Notes under the pieces: generated by a model
What the model was told of the DNA's origin: nothing
The model's database searches: none
What the model saw: the letters and a program-made list of their open reading frames with translations, nothing else
Translations under genes and position numbers: made by a program
Origin: Metellina segmentata
Lineage: Eukaryota > Arthropoda > Arachnida > Araneae > Tetragnathidae
DNA: 64,000 nucleotides
Direction: 5' to 3'
Assembly: GCA_947359465.1 (NCBI GenBank)
Contig: OX375876.1
Span: 70,934,998 to 70,998,997, forward strand
Shown here: piece by piece, positions 20,286 to 32,006 of the stretch
Position numbering within the stretch: position 1 is the first letter of the stretch
How the letters are laid out: each line of letters starts with the position of its first letter

Positions 20286-21365
20286 TTGGAAAACGAAATG
20301 AACTTGAACCGATGCGAAATTCTACAGAAACTACTAGAAACTACTAAAAACAATACTAGAATAAACGACACTTCACCGCCAAATATAGAAAGTTATATAA
20401 AAAGTGTTAAAACGCAAAGTACGCCCGTCCCAACTAAGGTAGAAAATTACAATTTATTTTTCAATTCCCTCGAACGTGCCTTGAAGTAGAAAACGAGCCA
20501 CAAGAATATAAATCTGAAATATTAATTAACATTATTCAAGAAAAAGCTGTCAATATCCTCCAATACGTTCTAGAAAATGAATTGAAAAACTACGAACAGG
20601 TCAAAGCTACCGTATTAAAAGAATTTCAACCAACGCCACAAGAATGTCTCGCTAATTTCCGTAGATGTCAAAGATTTCCAAATGAAACATAAACTCAATT
20701 TGCAGCAAGATTAACTAGAGCATGCGAATATTACTGCAGACTTTGAGATGTCAATGACTTTAAATCTGTATGTGAACTAATGGTTTCTGACAAACTTTAT
20801 AGTACTTTAGAAAGGGTTACACAATCCCATATTTCAATTCAATCTGGTAAAAATTGCTTTAGACCACCGCAACTCGCAAAAAAATGTGACATCTACTTCG
20901 CTTCAAAGCGCAAATCACTCAGTGACACACATACACACACACACACGTCAGCCGACATTTGAAAACCGACATAAACAAACGCCACACGAACAGTTTTGAA
21001 AACAAAACAACCCAACCCGAGTATTTTACAACCGAAACTCATCCAGACCAAATAATCCCAGATATAATCGAAACAACTCTGTTTGTGAAATCGAAAGGCA
21101 CAAACCACAGAAACGAAAGTAATGCGTCAATACTATACAATACGAAAATATTTTGGTTAACGGGAAAAAATTTAAATCACTCAGTGACGCACACACACAC
21201 CAGCCGACATTCGAAAACCGTTATAGACAAACTCCACACGAACAATTTCGAACACAAAACAACCCAACGCGAGGATTTTACAAACACCGAAACACCCAGA
21301 CCAAATAATAATCCGATATATAATCGAAACAACCCTGTGTGAAATTGAAATCCACAAAAACAAAG
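20286..21365 (+). pseudogene. gag remnant of the Gypsy-type element
   Basis: Begins MENEMNLNRCEILQKLLE. A frameshift follows near 20490, then a conserved-looking gag segment (ALEVENEPQEY-like, EILINIIQEKA, ECLANFRRCQRF) with stops near 20690 and 20745. The C-terminal region (20920-21350) contains a tandem duplication of ~190 bp with (CA)n runs and an NPTRxFY...YNRNN pattern, plausibly the nucleic-acid-binding tail. It is cut at 21373 by a hAT element. Confidence 0.7.
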
Positions 21366-21373
21366 CTGACAAC

Positions 21374-22945
21374 CAGTGGTGCCAGATTTTCAGAACAAAG
21401 TACCTCTGTTTTGCAGGCGTAAACCACTAGAAAACCTCTGATTTAAATGTCTTGGATATATGGACGTATCTAATAGCGTGATATTATCTACGATATTTTA
21501 AACGACGCCGATATATATCGATATTTTTTATATGTGCCATGTGCTAAGCACACCCATGATATTTATTTATAAGTGCATTGTGCTTATTTTATTTATACTG
21601 TTGCGTGCTTCTGAATTAAGATTCATATGTGTATGCTTTATTTTATCTTCCAACTTTAATAAGTTTTTGATAAAGATGCTAAAAAAGGCTAACGACCTTT
21701 TTTCTTCCCGTCTATGCAGCCCTGTTCTTAATAACATACACACATTTTAAGCAAAATCCGTTATTTAATGAATAATTATTCACTGTTGTGTACATTATTT
21801 ATTATTATTATCTTCATTCAATTGTGCAGTGCATATTAATACATTTATCGAATACTGACAAGAATGCCACCAGATCCTTAAAAAATCTTCCAAATTTCAT
21901 CTTTAATTCTTTCAAGCTCGGTTGTCTCTTGGGCTTTGTGCCATACATTGCATATGAATTAAATTCCTCAGCATTTCTTTACAACAATTTAAGTCTAAAC
22001 AGCTTTCACCTCTAAATTTTAGTCCATACCTAACCATCATGATTGACTCAGTTGTCTTCAGATGTAGCGAGTTTAGTTTTTACATTACTCAGTTGAAAAA
22101 ACATTCTCTCGACAGTTGCATTAGAAAATGCTTAACTCATTATGGTAAATGCAAGCTTACAAATCTGTGGAAATTGTTTTTCTGCAGCAACATCTGTTAG
22201 TTTATCTATTGAGGCCCATAATTTGACAGGGCTCTGCTTGATAAATTCCTCGGCTGACATTTCTGTGATCAATGGTATCCAATACCACTCTCTCTGGTAC
22301 TTATAAACATTTTCACACACAGCTACGAATTGTGCAGCAAGTGGAACAATGCCACACCACTTTACTCACAGCATTATTGGGATGTAGTGCAGACAAATGA
22401 AGCAGCACACCAATATTATCTGGTAACCTACTACGTACTTCTTTGGCTAGTTGAACAGTGAATTCTTTACAGCGACGTTTAATAGCGACGACATTCAACT
22501 GTTCACTTGATAATGTTTATACTGTGACGCCACGTTCATTCATTAAATCGATTGGCACTCTAAGCCGTTATATAGTGGAGACTATCTAACTTATGTGGAT
22601 TCCGCTAAGCCTACCTCGATTCTGTAAATCTTCTTCTTGACCTTTGTGCAACACGGAGTAGAAATGGTCACTGCGTAAAACACTCTGAACCTAGGTTAAT
22701 ATCTGTAAATCATAATCACTTCTGATAAACCAGCAAGTCAGTGTTACCAATTCAAAACATCAAAATTCCTCTAGTCTAGTTTACAAACGGCGTATTATAA
22801 TTATACTTCAGACCACTACATAACTTTTTTCTTTTTTCCAAACCTCTGCTTTTACGTCTGAGCATTTTGTACCTCTGTTTTTACCTATGAAGCGAACTGA
22901 AACCTCTAGATCTAAAGGTAAAACCTTTGAACTGTGGCACCCCTG
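21374..22945 (-). mobile_element. hAT transposon, decayed
   Basis: Flanked by a perfect 8-bp target duplication CTGACAAC (21366-21373 and 22946-22953), diagnostic in size for hAT. Termini are CAGTGGTGCCA on the left and the inverse of CAGGGGTGCCA on the right. The subterminal regions repeat the motif ACCTCTG with T-rich tails on both sides, possible transposase-binding sites. Length is 1572 bp, too short for an intact autonomous hAT, and only transposase fragments remain on the minus strand. Confidence 0.93.
21790..22498 (-). pseudogene. hAT transposase fragments
   Basis: Minus-strand pieces resemble the C-terminal half of hAT transposases: KRRCKEFTVQLAKEVRSRLPDN, then WIPLITEMSAEEF, and QFPQICKLAFTIMSFSNATVERMF, which matches the hATC dimerisation region (leucine-rich, SNA.VER.FS). 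Several frameshifts separate them and the N-terminal zinc finger and most of the RNase H-like core are missing. Confidence 0.8.
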
Positions 22946-22953
22946 CTGACAAC

Positions 22954-25050
22954 GAAGTTATAAAAAATTCTCGCATATCAAACGAAACTATAAAAAAGCA
23001 AAATGAGGAATCGCACCAGAAAGAACAACAAAACACTAGACTGAACACATCCCTCAAAGCCTACGATGATTAGTTTTTATTCAACATCGAACTAGATGCG
23101 TTTTTACAAGAAGTTGATACTTTGCACATCCGCGATTTGAATTTGAAGTACGAGCTTGAAAGTTTGATAAAATCATATACGCCGAATAAATCGAAACAAA
23201 CGAATTTGAAAATGAAAATAATTTTTTTTGATGATATCCCGGTTAGCGAAAATTGAGAAACAAGAAGTTAACACGCACAGATATCGAAATGGTTAAACGA
23301 CGGAATTATTACAGAGAGCAATTCAGATTATTTATCGCCAATAGTATTAGTTAAAAGCGGATAATTCAACGAAAATTTTTGTTGATTATCGTAAGATTAG
23401 CACTAAAACCATAAAAGAAAGATTTCCACTACCCCTTATAGAGGACATTTTTGACAAATTACAGGGAGCCTTAGCATACAGTAATTTGGATCTTAAGAAT
23501 GGATGTTTCCACATTCCAGTCAGCCCCGAAAGTTCTAAATATACCAGTTTTGTAACGCATAACGGTCAATATGAGTTCAAAAGAGTTCCATTTGGATTAT
23601 GTAATTCTCCATCTGTATTTCAAAATTTTATTCAGTCTATTTTTAAGGAACTTCTAGCTGATGGAACAGTAATTATTTACATGGATGATATCATCATTCC
23701 TTCCAAAAATTAAATTGAAGGGTTGCCAAACTTAAAAAAGTTCTCAAAGTTGCTTCGGACTACGGACTTGAATTTAATATAAAAAAAATGAAATTTCCTG
23801 CAACAAAAAATAACTTTTCTAGGACACATACTAGAAAAAGGTACAATACGTCCTTCTGTAGCCAAAGTAAAAGCGGTTCTGAATTTTCCTGAGCCCAAAA
23901 CAATTAAACATGTCCAATCCTTTTTAGGGCTAAGTTCATATTTTCGAAAGTTCATAAAAGATTTTGCAACAATAGCCAAACCTCTTAGTGACCTTTTACG
24001 GAAAAAAGTGCCATTTCACTTTGATCACGAGCAGAAACAGGCTTTCCTAGCTTTATAAAGCAAGCCATTTCATCATAATCCATACTTTAACTTTACGAAC
24101 AAGGAGCACCATTACAACTGCATTGCGATGCATGGCTTTGGGGCTATACTTTTACAAATGGATTCGGATAAAAATTTTCATCCAATACACTATATAAGTC
24201 GTAAAACTCCCCCCCCCCCAAGAGGAAAAAAAAAATTAAAGTTATGAATTAGAAGTTTTAGCGATAGTCGAAGCCCTGAAAAAGTTTCGACATCATCTAG
24301 TAGGAACCAAATTTCAAATTTTTACTGATTGTCGCGTTTTAAAAAACAATGTGTTAAAAGGATATCCCATTGAAAATAGGGAGAGGGTCATTTTCTTAGC
24401 AAATTTTGACTACGAAATACTCCATAGGCCAGCTAAACAAATGCGCCACGTCGATGCCCTAAGTCGTTACCCAGCTTTGGTAATACAACATGATGAACTA
24501 ACACAGAAAAATCTAAGATGCACAAACAAAAGACGAGTTTACACAAAGTATCAAACAACTGTTTGAACAGTCTTCAACTTCAGAGTACGCATTAAAATAT
24601 GACGTGCTGTATAAAATAGTCAATGACCAAGAATTTTTAGTAGTTCTACTAGACATGTAGAAACACATTGTTCAGCTTGAACACTCGATAGGCCATTTTG
24701 GTATAAACAAAACTGAAAATTTGTTGAAACAACAATTTTTTTTCCTAACATAAGGAAAGTTGCTGAGACTGTCATTTCCAATTGTGTGCAATGCATACTA
24801 TCATCTAAAAAAATCAGGCAAACAAGAAGGGTTACTACATCCTATCCCAAAGGGAGATGTACCACTTGACACTTATCATATTGATTTTCTACGACTACTA
24901 CCATCAACGCATAAAAACTACAAATACATATTCACTGTCGTTGATGCCTTTACAAAATTTCTTTGGATATATCCGGTAAAATCTACTTCATCACATGACG
25001 CTTTAGAAAAATTAAGACGACAGCAAGATACATTTGGGAATTATTTCTAA
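22954..25050 (+). pseudogene. pol remnant: reverse transcriptase, RNase H, integrase N-terminal part
   Basis: RT motifs appear from about 23290 (WLNDGIITES, SDYLSPIVLVK) through LKNGCFHIPV, FGLCNSPSVFQ and the catalytic YMDD at 23678-23689. RNase H remains follow around 24095-24500 (LHCDAW, YELEVLAIVEALKKFRHHL, FTDCRVLK, HVDALSRYP). The integrase begins near 24650, with its HHCC region decayed and the core YHIDFL at about 24870. Many frameshifts and stops. The integrase is cut at 25050 by the Helitron and resumes at 26669. Confidence 0.85.
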
Positions 25051-26487
25051 CTAGCAAAATACCCGACCTTACTCGGTTTGAATTGGTTTACTCTAGATTG
25101 AAGAGATAATCAAAATATATAATGACTTACGTTTTTTGTAGAATAAAAATTTATTTTAACATCTTTCGCCATCTTTATATTTTCTACAACTTACTTTGGA
25201 CACAAATCTTACACATGCATATCCATTCATGTAATACATTTCACATACATCGCACAATTGCTGTATGACAAAGCTACAAAATGACGAAAGGTGATACCAA
25301 GGTTACTACTATAAAAGACGATTTATAGGAAGATTTGGAATTCCCTTTCTTAAGTTCTTTTCATGTTCAACTCAATTAATTAAAATTACGATTTACGGCG
25401 AGTGCTCTCGCACTCATAGTCAACAAAACAATATTTTTTTGCTTGTGGCACTCTTGCCTCCGGTATGCGACATTGTGAAATTTTGCAATCTTCTCCTGTC
25501 ATTACTACAACGAATTTTTTAATGTTGGAAAAAGTTCCAGTTTGGATTAATAAACATTATTATTCTTTAAATAACGGCATTATTCTTTAAATAACGGCAT
25601 TATTCTTTCAATAATGGCATAACTACACTTAAAATTTACTGAAAATTTATACTGACTTACCTAACATTTTTAAGTCTAATACTTTGTGGTGCTGTTGCGT
25701 GTGATGAGAAGGAAAACACATTTATTAAAAAAATAAATATTTAAAACAGGAAACAGCGAAGTAAAACAAAATAAAAGATGTCGCAAAAAATTGTTCTAAA
25801 GATATTAATTTGTGATTCAATTTTATCTCTTGATCTCGCACAGTTGCCACAACTTACAACTAAAAGTGTATAAAATTTAGATATGTGAAATTAATTCAGA
25901 GCAAAAGAACCAGAAAAAATATCACTGCTCGCGCGATCTTGTTCATTCTCGTTTCATTGAAAAATATCGTCTGTCCCAAATATTCGGAAATCGTTTTCAT
26001 TGCGCAAAGAATAAAAATAAGACTCGAAATAAATGAAGTATCAATAATGAAATTCCATAAAAAAAATAATAATTTTTTGAAGAATAATTACTTTTTCAGC
26101 AGTACTGGTAAAGCAATCGAAGTAATCGTAATATTCAATAGACATTCCAATTTTTCCAAAACTACCAAATTATGGTTGATTTAAGTATACTTACTCAGGT
26201 GTTTTAGCATGAAACTCAACTAAATATAACAATAAAGAAATGTTTAATATTGCATTCACTAAACTAATAGATAATGTATAAAATACAATGCAATCAAATA
26301 TCTGGAATACAATTCATGTGATGTCTACACAAACACACAAACACAAAATCGAGCATAGAACAGAAAGACGGACAGACAGACTTTCGCAACCAATGCCACT
26401 CACTAAATGAAGATAAGTACTCACTGTATGCAAATTTTCATGAAAATATCTCAAACCGCGTGGACGTGTATAGGGCACAACATACAT

Positions 26488-26533
<46 letters not shown>

Positions 26534-26668
26534 GGACAGACAGACAGACAGACACCAAACGAGAAAAAGGCGGATTCGGCATCAGAAGGGTCCAAAACGG
26601 ATAGAAAACTTGAAATGGGTCGAAAATATTGAATGTACAAACAAACACTCCATTCTTATTTATATAGA
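25051..26668 (-). mobile_element. Non-autonomous Helitron-like element, copy 1
   Basis: Read on the minus strand it starts TCTATATAAATAAGAATGG and ends TATTTTGCTAG, with a small hairpin (ACCGA / TCGGT-like) about 10 bases before the CTAG. It lies between host A and T with no target duplication. These are canonical Helitron features. Removing the insert joins the flanking integrase sequence back into a plausible conserved motif, so the ends are well placed. It contains a (CAGA)n microsatellite (26487-26552) and three units of a 20-bp minisatellite near 25550. No RepHel protein, so mobilised in trans. Classification is inference; an unknown retroelement end is the alternative. Confidence 0.72.
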
Positions 26669-27302
26669 TAAAGGTTCAGCTTTTACATCAGCAGATTTTC
26701 AAAAATATTGCCAAGAAGAAAATATCACACACATTCCAATAACAACAGGTGTATGTAGAGGTAATGGACAGGTAGAAAAGCTTGATGCGACAATAATCTC
26801 AGTTTTAACGAAACTTTCAATTGAAGACCCAACCAAATGGTTCAAGCACACATCCGCAGTGCAACGAGTCATCAACAGTACGATATCAACATCAACCAAA
26901 TACACCCCATTTCAACTTTTGACGGGAATTGAAATGAAAAACAAGGATGACATTAAAATTAAGGAAGTATATCAAGATGAATATATACAGATATAACTAC
27001 AAAATGTCCAACAAATACGTGAGGAAGCTATGACTAACATTTTGAAAGTCCAGCAGCAAAGTAAACAACAATATGACAAGCGACGAAAACCAGCATAAGC
27101 ATATTGTGTAGGCGACAAGGTTGCTATCAAGCGAACCCAATTTGGTGTCGGACGAAAGCTTCGACCACGGTTCTTCGGACCATACCAAGTGGTGAAAGTT
27201 AGACCTAATGACAGATAGGATGTGGAAAAAGTGGGAACCCGCGAAGGTCCACGTGTTACTTCAACCAGTACAGACATTATGAAACCTTGGGAGAAAACGT
27301 AG
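26669..27302 (+). pseudogene. integrase C-terminal part of the Gypsy-type element
   Basis: Resumes directly after the Helitron with KGSAFTSADFQ, the second catalytic aspartate region of the integrase core, then GVCRGNGQVEK with the catalytic glutamate region usually written NGQVER. A stop at 26994 and others follow, but similarity continues through SKQQYDKRRKPA, VAIKRTQFG and FFGPYQVVKV, a chromodomain-less Gypsy integrase tail. Confidence 0.82.
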
Positions 27303-27549
27303 TTACTTTTTGTGTTTTTTTTCTTTCTCTTACTTCAAGTGCAAACTTTTGCAGGTGAACTCTCATCAGACTTTGTGACATTAAATAAAGAATTTGAAGT
27401 GTACTTTTCCTGAATGAACAATTTAAGAAAACGTTTTGTGTCCTGCAAGGGAGAATTTGTAAATATTTGTTATTCCTTTCCCTGTCTTTTTCTTTTGATT
27501 ATTTTCAGATCCTCAATTCATAGCGGAACGACCAGTCAGAATGGAAGAT

Positions 27550-27838
27550 TGTCATATACTCGACCACCCCCCCCATCCACCGGGATACCTGTACAGTGGC
27601 GACACTCTTAGCGATGCCAGCACCACAGAGTACTAAAGGCGGTACGAAGCCACAACAGGAAGAGCGAAGTCACCAGCTGCAAAGCTCTCATAGACGTATT
27701 CGTTTTGATGTCTCCTTCAGTTAGGCTTAGCAGCCTAAAGCTGTATACTCAATCGTAAAATATATGTTGTTGATTAAAAACCGAGTTATTCTTTCAGTCT
27801 TCATTGATTAACACCCTTAGTCTCGGCAAACCAGAACA
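27550..27838 (+). repeat. 3' LTR of LTR retrotransposon
   Basis: Partner of the LTR at 19970-20261, starting TGTCATATACTCGACC and ending CAGAACA. Differences include a longer C-run near the start, a short deletion in the AGGAAGAGCGAA segment and scattered substitutions, so the insertion is not recent. Confidence 0.82.
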
Positions 27839-27930
27839 TGTATTGCTATATTATGTTCACGATCGAATATTTAAATGATGATATTTGATTAAGATTTCAA
27901 AGCACAACCCCTGTTATAGTACTTACTATC

Positions 27931-28790
27931 CTGCATGTTGATATTGTTTTACTTTAGTAAAATTACTTCAAATGTAATTTATTAAGTTTAAATACTTTAT
28001 ATTCATTTATCCAATGGAATAAAATTAAAATACTGAAATGTTTTCATTGAATATTTTTTCCTTCACCTTAAATACCTCACCTTAGACAGAATGTATTAAT
28101 TTAAAATATGTTTATATGAATCAAAACTGTTCATAACATACGCTTAATTTTCGAAAGAAAATATTGATTAATGAAACATTAAAAAGTCTTAATCGAAAAT
28201 CCTCCCATGGTACCTCACATTTATCTACTTGGAACAATACAGTTTATTTTTGAGTGCTGTAATACTTTATGGAATGAACTATTCGCCTGGAAGACAAAGA
28301 CATTGCGGATTATATTCAGTGTGATAACTAAGATGGTTAAAGTTGCAATGTTAACACAAGATGCATGTTGATATTGTTTTACTTTAGTAAAATTACTTCA
28401 AATGTAATTTATTAAGTTTAAATACTTTATATTCATTTATCCAATGGAATAAAATTAAAATACTGAAATGTTTTCATTGAATATTTTTTCCTTCACCTTA
28501 AATACCTCACCTTAGACAGAATGTATTAATTTAAAATATGTTTATATGAATCAAAACTGTTCATAACATACGCTTAATTTTCGAAAGAAAATATTGATTA
28601 ATGAAACATTAAAAAGTCTTAATCGAAAATCCTCCCATGGTACCTCACATTTATCTACTTGGAACAATACAGTTTATTTTTGAGTGTTGTAATACTTTAT
28701 GGAATGAACTATTCGCCTGGAAGACAAAGACATTGCGGATTATATTCAGTGTGATAACTAAGATGGTTAAAGTTGCAATGTTAACACAAG
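27931..28790 (+). repeat. 430-bp tandem duplication, almost identical copies
   Basis: Unit 27931-28360 is repeated at 28361-28790. Reading both through, I see one internal difference (C at 28257, T at 28687) besides the first two bases. No coding function recognised. Either very recent or an assembly artefact. Confidence 0.92.
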
Positions 28791-29611
28791 CCGTTAGCAA
28801 AGGAAGCACGAACATTACATTGATTTAGAAGTATTATTTACAAGTGGCTCCTGAGAATATTCTTCATGAGTAGATTTTATGTGTGTCTATTCTTTACAAA
28901 GCACTAATTGCTGTTACAAAGTCGTCGAAAAATTATTTGCTTTTCTGAGAGCATTTAATGACTTAAAAACATACTGCAGATTCAAGAAGGTGGAATTTTT
29001 CGCATTACTCATGGAGAATGTAGGGAATAATTATGAAAAGTTTGTTATTGTGTTTCACGTTTTCCAGAAGAAGGGAGAAGAGAACATCCAAATTATACAA
29101 TTAAACCTATTGTACTGCGGCTTTTCACTTAACTATGTTGTTTTGGAAAGCTGACTGTGAGCTCTTGTAACCATGTAGGTTTCCTATATTTAATAAGGAC
29201 GAGCTGTAGATTGGGGTAATTTTCTCTTTGGGACATTTTGGTGTGATTTAGAGGGTTACAATGCAATAAAACATTTTTAAATGTTTATAACTCATACATT
29301 CTTACAAAAAATATTTGATTTCATTGTTAGTAAAAAACGTTTTACCTTTACTATATTTAACAAAATAAATTTTTAACTTTGCCTATTTAGCAGCGCATTA
29401 CCTAGTTTTTCTTACCTCAAATGAAATGTTATGAAAAAATCATAATTTTGCCTCTTTTTAGGCTTAAAAACTACTTCGATATTATTTGTATAGTTTAATA
29501 AGTTGTGATTTGAATTAATGAATGGAATGAATTTTGAATGTTATGGCACAAGGTCCTAAGCACGATACGATTCACAGTTTGAATAATTGAAATTTCAATA
29601 TAACATATAAT
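28791..29611. other. AT-rich spacer, no gene recognised
   Basis: Several open stretches up to 90 codons exist (for example 28879-29154) but none shows a familiar domain or splice context. Confidence 0.45.
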
Positions 29612-29619
29612 AAGTAACT

Positions 29620-30396
29620 CAGGCCACGAAATAGATTTTTTAATACAGGTGCACCTTGTGCACCTACGTTTTTAAATTAGATGCACAGATTATATATCAG
29701 GTGCACATTAAAAAAAACGTAATTTTAGAGCATTAATGTAATGTAAACTACTTTATTAGTTGGGTATATTTAGATAGGTTAGTAGTAGAGAGTAAATAAA
29801 AATATTTCAACAACTTTTTTATCTGCGAAATTATTACTTCTAATGGAATTAGAAAATGCAACCATAAATTCTCAATTTCTTCGTTCCCTTAGCTCTCAAT
29901 TTCTTCATTGTTTGGACAAAACATCGCTCGAAGACAGAAAAAGCAGACAAAAGTGGATCCTTAAAAATGGATTTAAATCTGTCTTCAATCGGCGAACTGC
30001 ATAGTTGGATTATGTGTTGTGTTTCTTTCAAAACCTTCGTTTTTTCAAGGTATCCGGCGCACGGCTATCGTGAAAGTCGCTTCAAGAGAGCCATCTGAAA
30101 AATGTTTTGATCATCGGAAAAATCTGGTGGCTGTGGCACAAGTAAACCCTCCTCCTGTATAAAACCGTTACGACCCAGCGATTTTGTTTTCGCATAGTGT
30201 GTATTTGGGATATTTAATTGCGTTCCTTTAGAGCGAGAGAGGTTGATACTAATATTTTGTTCAAATATGAAAATAAATAAAACACATTTTCCCTCACCTT
30301 CTTTTAACGTTAGTTGCACTGCGTGCACCTAGCGGGAAAAATTAGGAGCACAATTTTATTTTCATGTGCACAGTGCACCCGGTATTTCGAGCCCTG
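29620..30396 (-). mobile_element. Short hAT element
   Basis: A perfect 8-bp target duplication AAGTAACT (29612-29619 and 30397-30404) encloses inverted termini: CAGGCCACGAAATA on the left and the inverse of CAGGGCTCGAAATA on the right. GTGCACC motifs recur near both ends. Length 777 bp. Minus-strand open pieces (29849-30031, 30065-30328) look like a deleted transposase (SSPIEDRFKSIFKDPLLSAF) but are not intact. Confidence 0.92.
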
Positions 30397-30415
30397 AAGT
30401 AACTCATAATCATGC

Positions 30416-30890
30416 CACAACAATGTACTCTATCAGCAAACAGGGCGTTTGGTCGTAATGCCATTTAGCGGCGAGGAACAAAAAGCTTCTGTTTTAGATA
30501 TAAAATATGTAACAACAATGTTGCAAACTCTATGAGCAAACGGGGTGTTTGGCCGTAATACCATTTAGTACTGAGCAACAAAAAGTTTATATTTTAGATA
30601 TAAAATCAGTAATAAAATATGTAACAACAATGTTGCAAACCGCTCTCTATCAGCAAACGGGTTGTTTGGTCGCATAGTTGGATTATGTGTTGTGTTTCTT
30701 TCAAAACTTTCGTTTTTTCAAGGTATCCGGCGCACCGCCATTTAGCACAGAGCAACAAAAAGTGTCTGTTTCAGATATAAAATCTGTAATAAAATATGTA
30801 GCAGTCCAAATAGTTTCAACGAAATATCTTGTCCATCAAGATCTGACCAATTTTACCAATGCCAAGAAATATACGATCCGATAAGACATC
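30416..30890 (+). repeat. ~100-115-bp tandem repeat, three units
   Basis: Units start near 30416, 30513 and 30623 with CAACAATG, and share AGCAAACGGG.TGTTTGG, CCATTTAG and GAGCAACAAAAAG. The third unit carries a 64-bp insertion (30672-30735) copied from the adjacent hAT element. Confidence 0.75.
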
Positions 30891-30954
30891 GTCTTTTTTT
30901 TGATGATGAGGAAATATATATATAATTCAGTTGACGGGAAAACATTGCTTGACA

Positions 30955-31005
30955 CATCTTGACCATATCTGGCCCCGGCACCATAAAAACCAACAGTCAA
31001 CCATT
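30955..31005 (+). repeat. SINE-2 tail fragment
   Basis: Resembles the SINE-2 3' tail (TTGGCCA...GGCACCATAAAAACCAA), as at 35515 and 59800. Confidence 0.45.
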
Positions 31006-31612
31006 ATAACTTTCAGTTAACAAAGTGGAAGCAATGGCGAGTTTTTCGTTCAGTTCTAAGGCCATGGAGTTGAAGATAATCATATCCATCCACACATGTA
31101 CTCAAAGTTTCGAAAGCAACTGAAGGTGGGTCTAAAACCTTTTTCACAAAATGAGTTTTTTTTTACGCGTTTGCCTTAAATTTAACGGTAAGAAATTTTG
31201 TTTACGTCTTATCAATGGAATAGTAGATAGATGGTAAATCTATTTTGTTGTCTGCGTTATTTAATCTCCAGAATTTCCAAACACATTGGACCATTTATTT
31301 TCGTATCTGCTGTTAGGTGCATGGAGAAGGGTAGCCAGAATTTTCGAGGATTTAGACTTTATAAGTGTGAAAAAGTTTCCCAAAAAGTCTTTGTGTTTTA
31401 TGTGTTTTCACTAGACTATTTTCTAGACTATATACATTGACCTTCGAATGAAATAGGCATAGCATTTGGGCGGAGTTGCAGTGGTAAGATCTCAGAAGGG
31501 TTAGTTACACGGACATAGGAATCGATTTGGTCTGATTGGCTATCGGAGTAAAGATGAGTGTTTTTAATCACGCTGAATCGTCACTTAAAAATAAATTGTC
31601 CCACATTAGAGG
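31006..31612. other. Spacer, nothing recognised
   Basis: A 69-codon open stretch at 31231-31440 has no recognised domain. Confidence 0.4.
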
Positions 31613-31825
31613 GGCCGCTATAGCTCAGTTGGAAGACCAACGGATTAGTTGACGTGGAGGTTTGGAGGAGGTGTCAGCTCAGATGTTAACCTCGTCATAT
31701 GTCCGTGGTTAAAAATTACTTGGTGCTGTCCTCGGATACTTTCCCATGGGGATTAATCCAGGATCGTTGCCAATGAACCGTTGTGTGGGTCCGGTAAGAC
31801 ATTGAATAACTAACTACCTACCCAC
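31613..31825 (+). repeat. SINE-1 copy, internally deleted
   Basis: Has a tRNA-like start (GCCGCTATAGCTCAGTTGG, an A box) but jumps to the SINE body (ACGTGGAGGTTTGGAG) without the B box region. The tail runs through CCGTTGTGTGGGTCCGG. Not a functional tRNA gene. Confidence 0.72.
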
Positions 31826-32006
31826 ATTACGATTATTGCTTTTCTCTAAAAATCAAGTGAGATCTTTAAACCGAGAGATGGGAAGAAATGGGTTGAAGTT
31901 GCACTCACACACCATTTCATTGAAATGTTAATAATTAATACCTCATGGGATTACGTATATCTAGCATAGAAATCACTTCGCAAACTGATTGGGTTATCTC
32001 TATATA

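Larger units (their letters stand above)
19970..27838 (+). mobile_element. Gypsy-type LTR retrotransposon with hAT and Helitron insertions
   Basis: Paired LTRs enclose gag- and pol-like remains in the order gag, RT, RNase H, integrase, which is the Gypsy (Metaviridae) order. The total span is 7.87 kb; without the hAT (21374-22945) and the Helitron (25051-26668) it is about 4.7 kb. All frames are broken. No envelope-like gene is visible between the integrase end (~27302) and the 3' LTR. A purine-rich stretch (AGAATGGAAGA) precedes the 3' LTR. Confidence 0.85.

Noticed and set aside
26407..26604. Open frames rich in TDRQ or SVCL repeats
   Set aside because: They are translations of the (CAGA)n microsatellite inside the Helitron copies; same for 39753-40091.
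31616..31650. Possible tRNA gene start (TATAGCTCAGTTGG)
   Set aside because: No B box or cloverleaf follows; it continues into SINE-1 body sequence.
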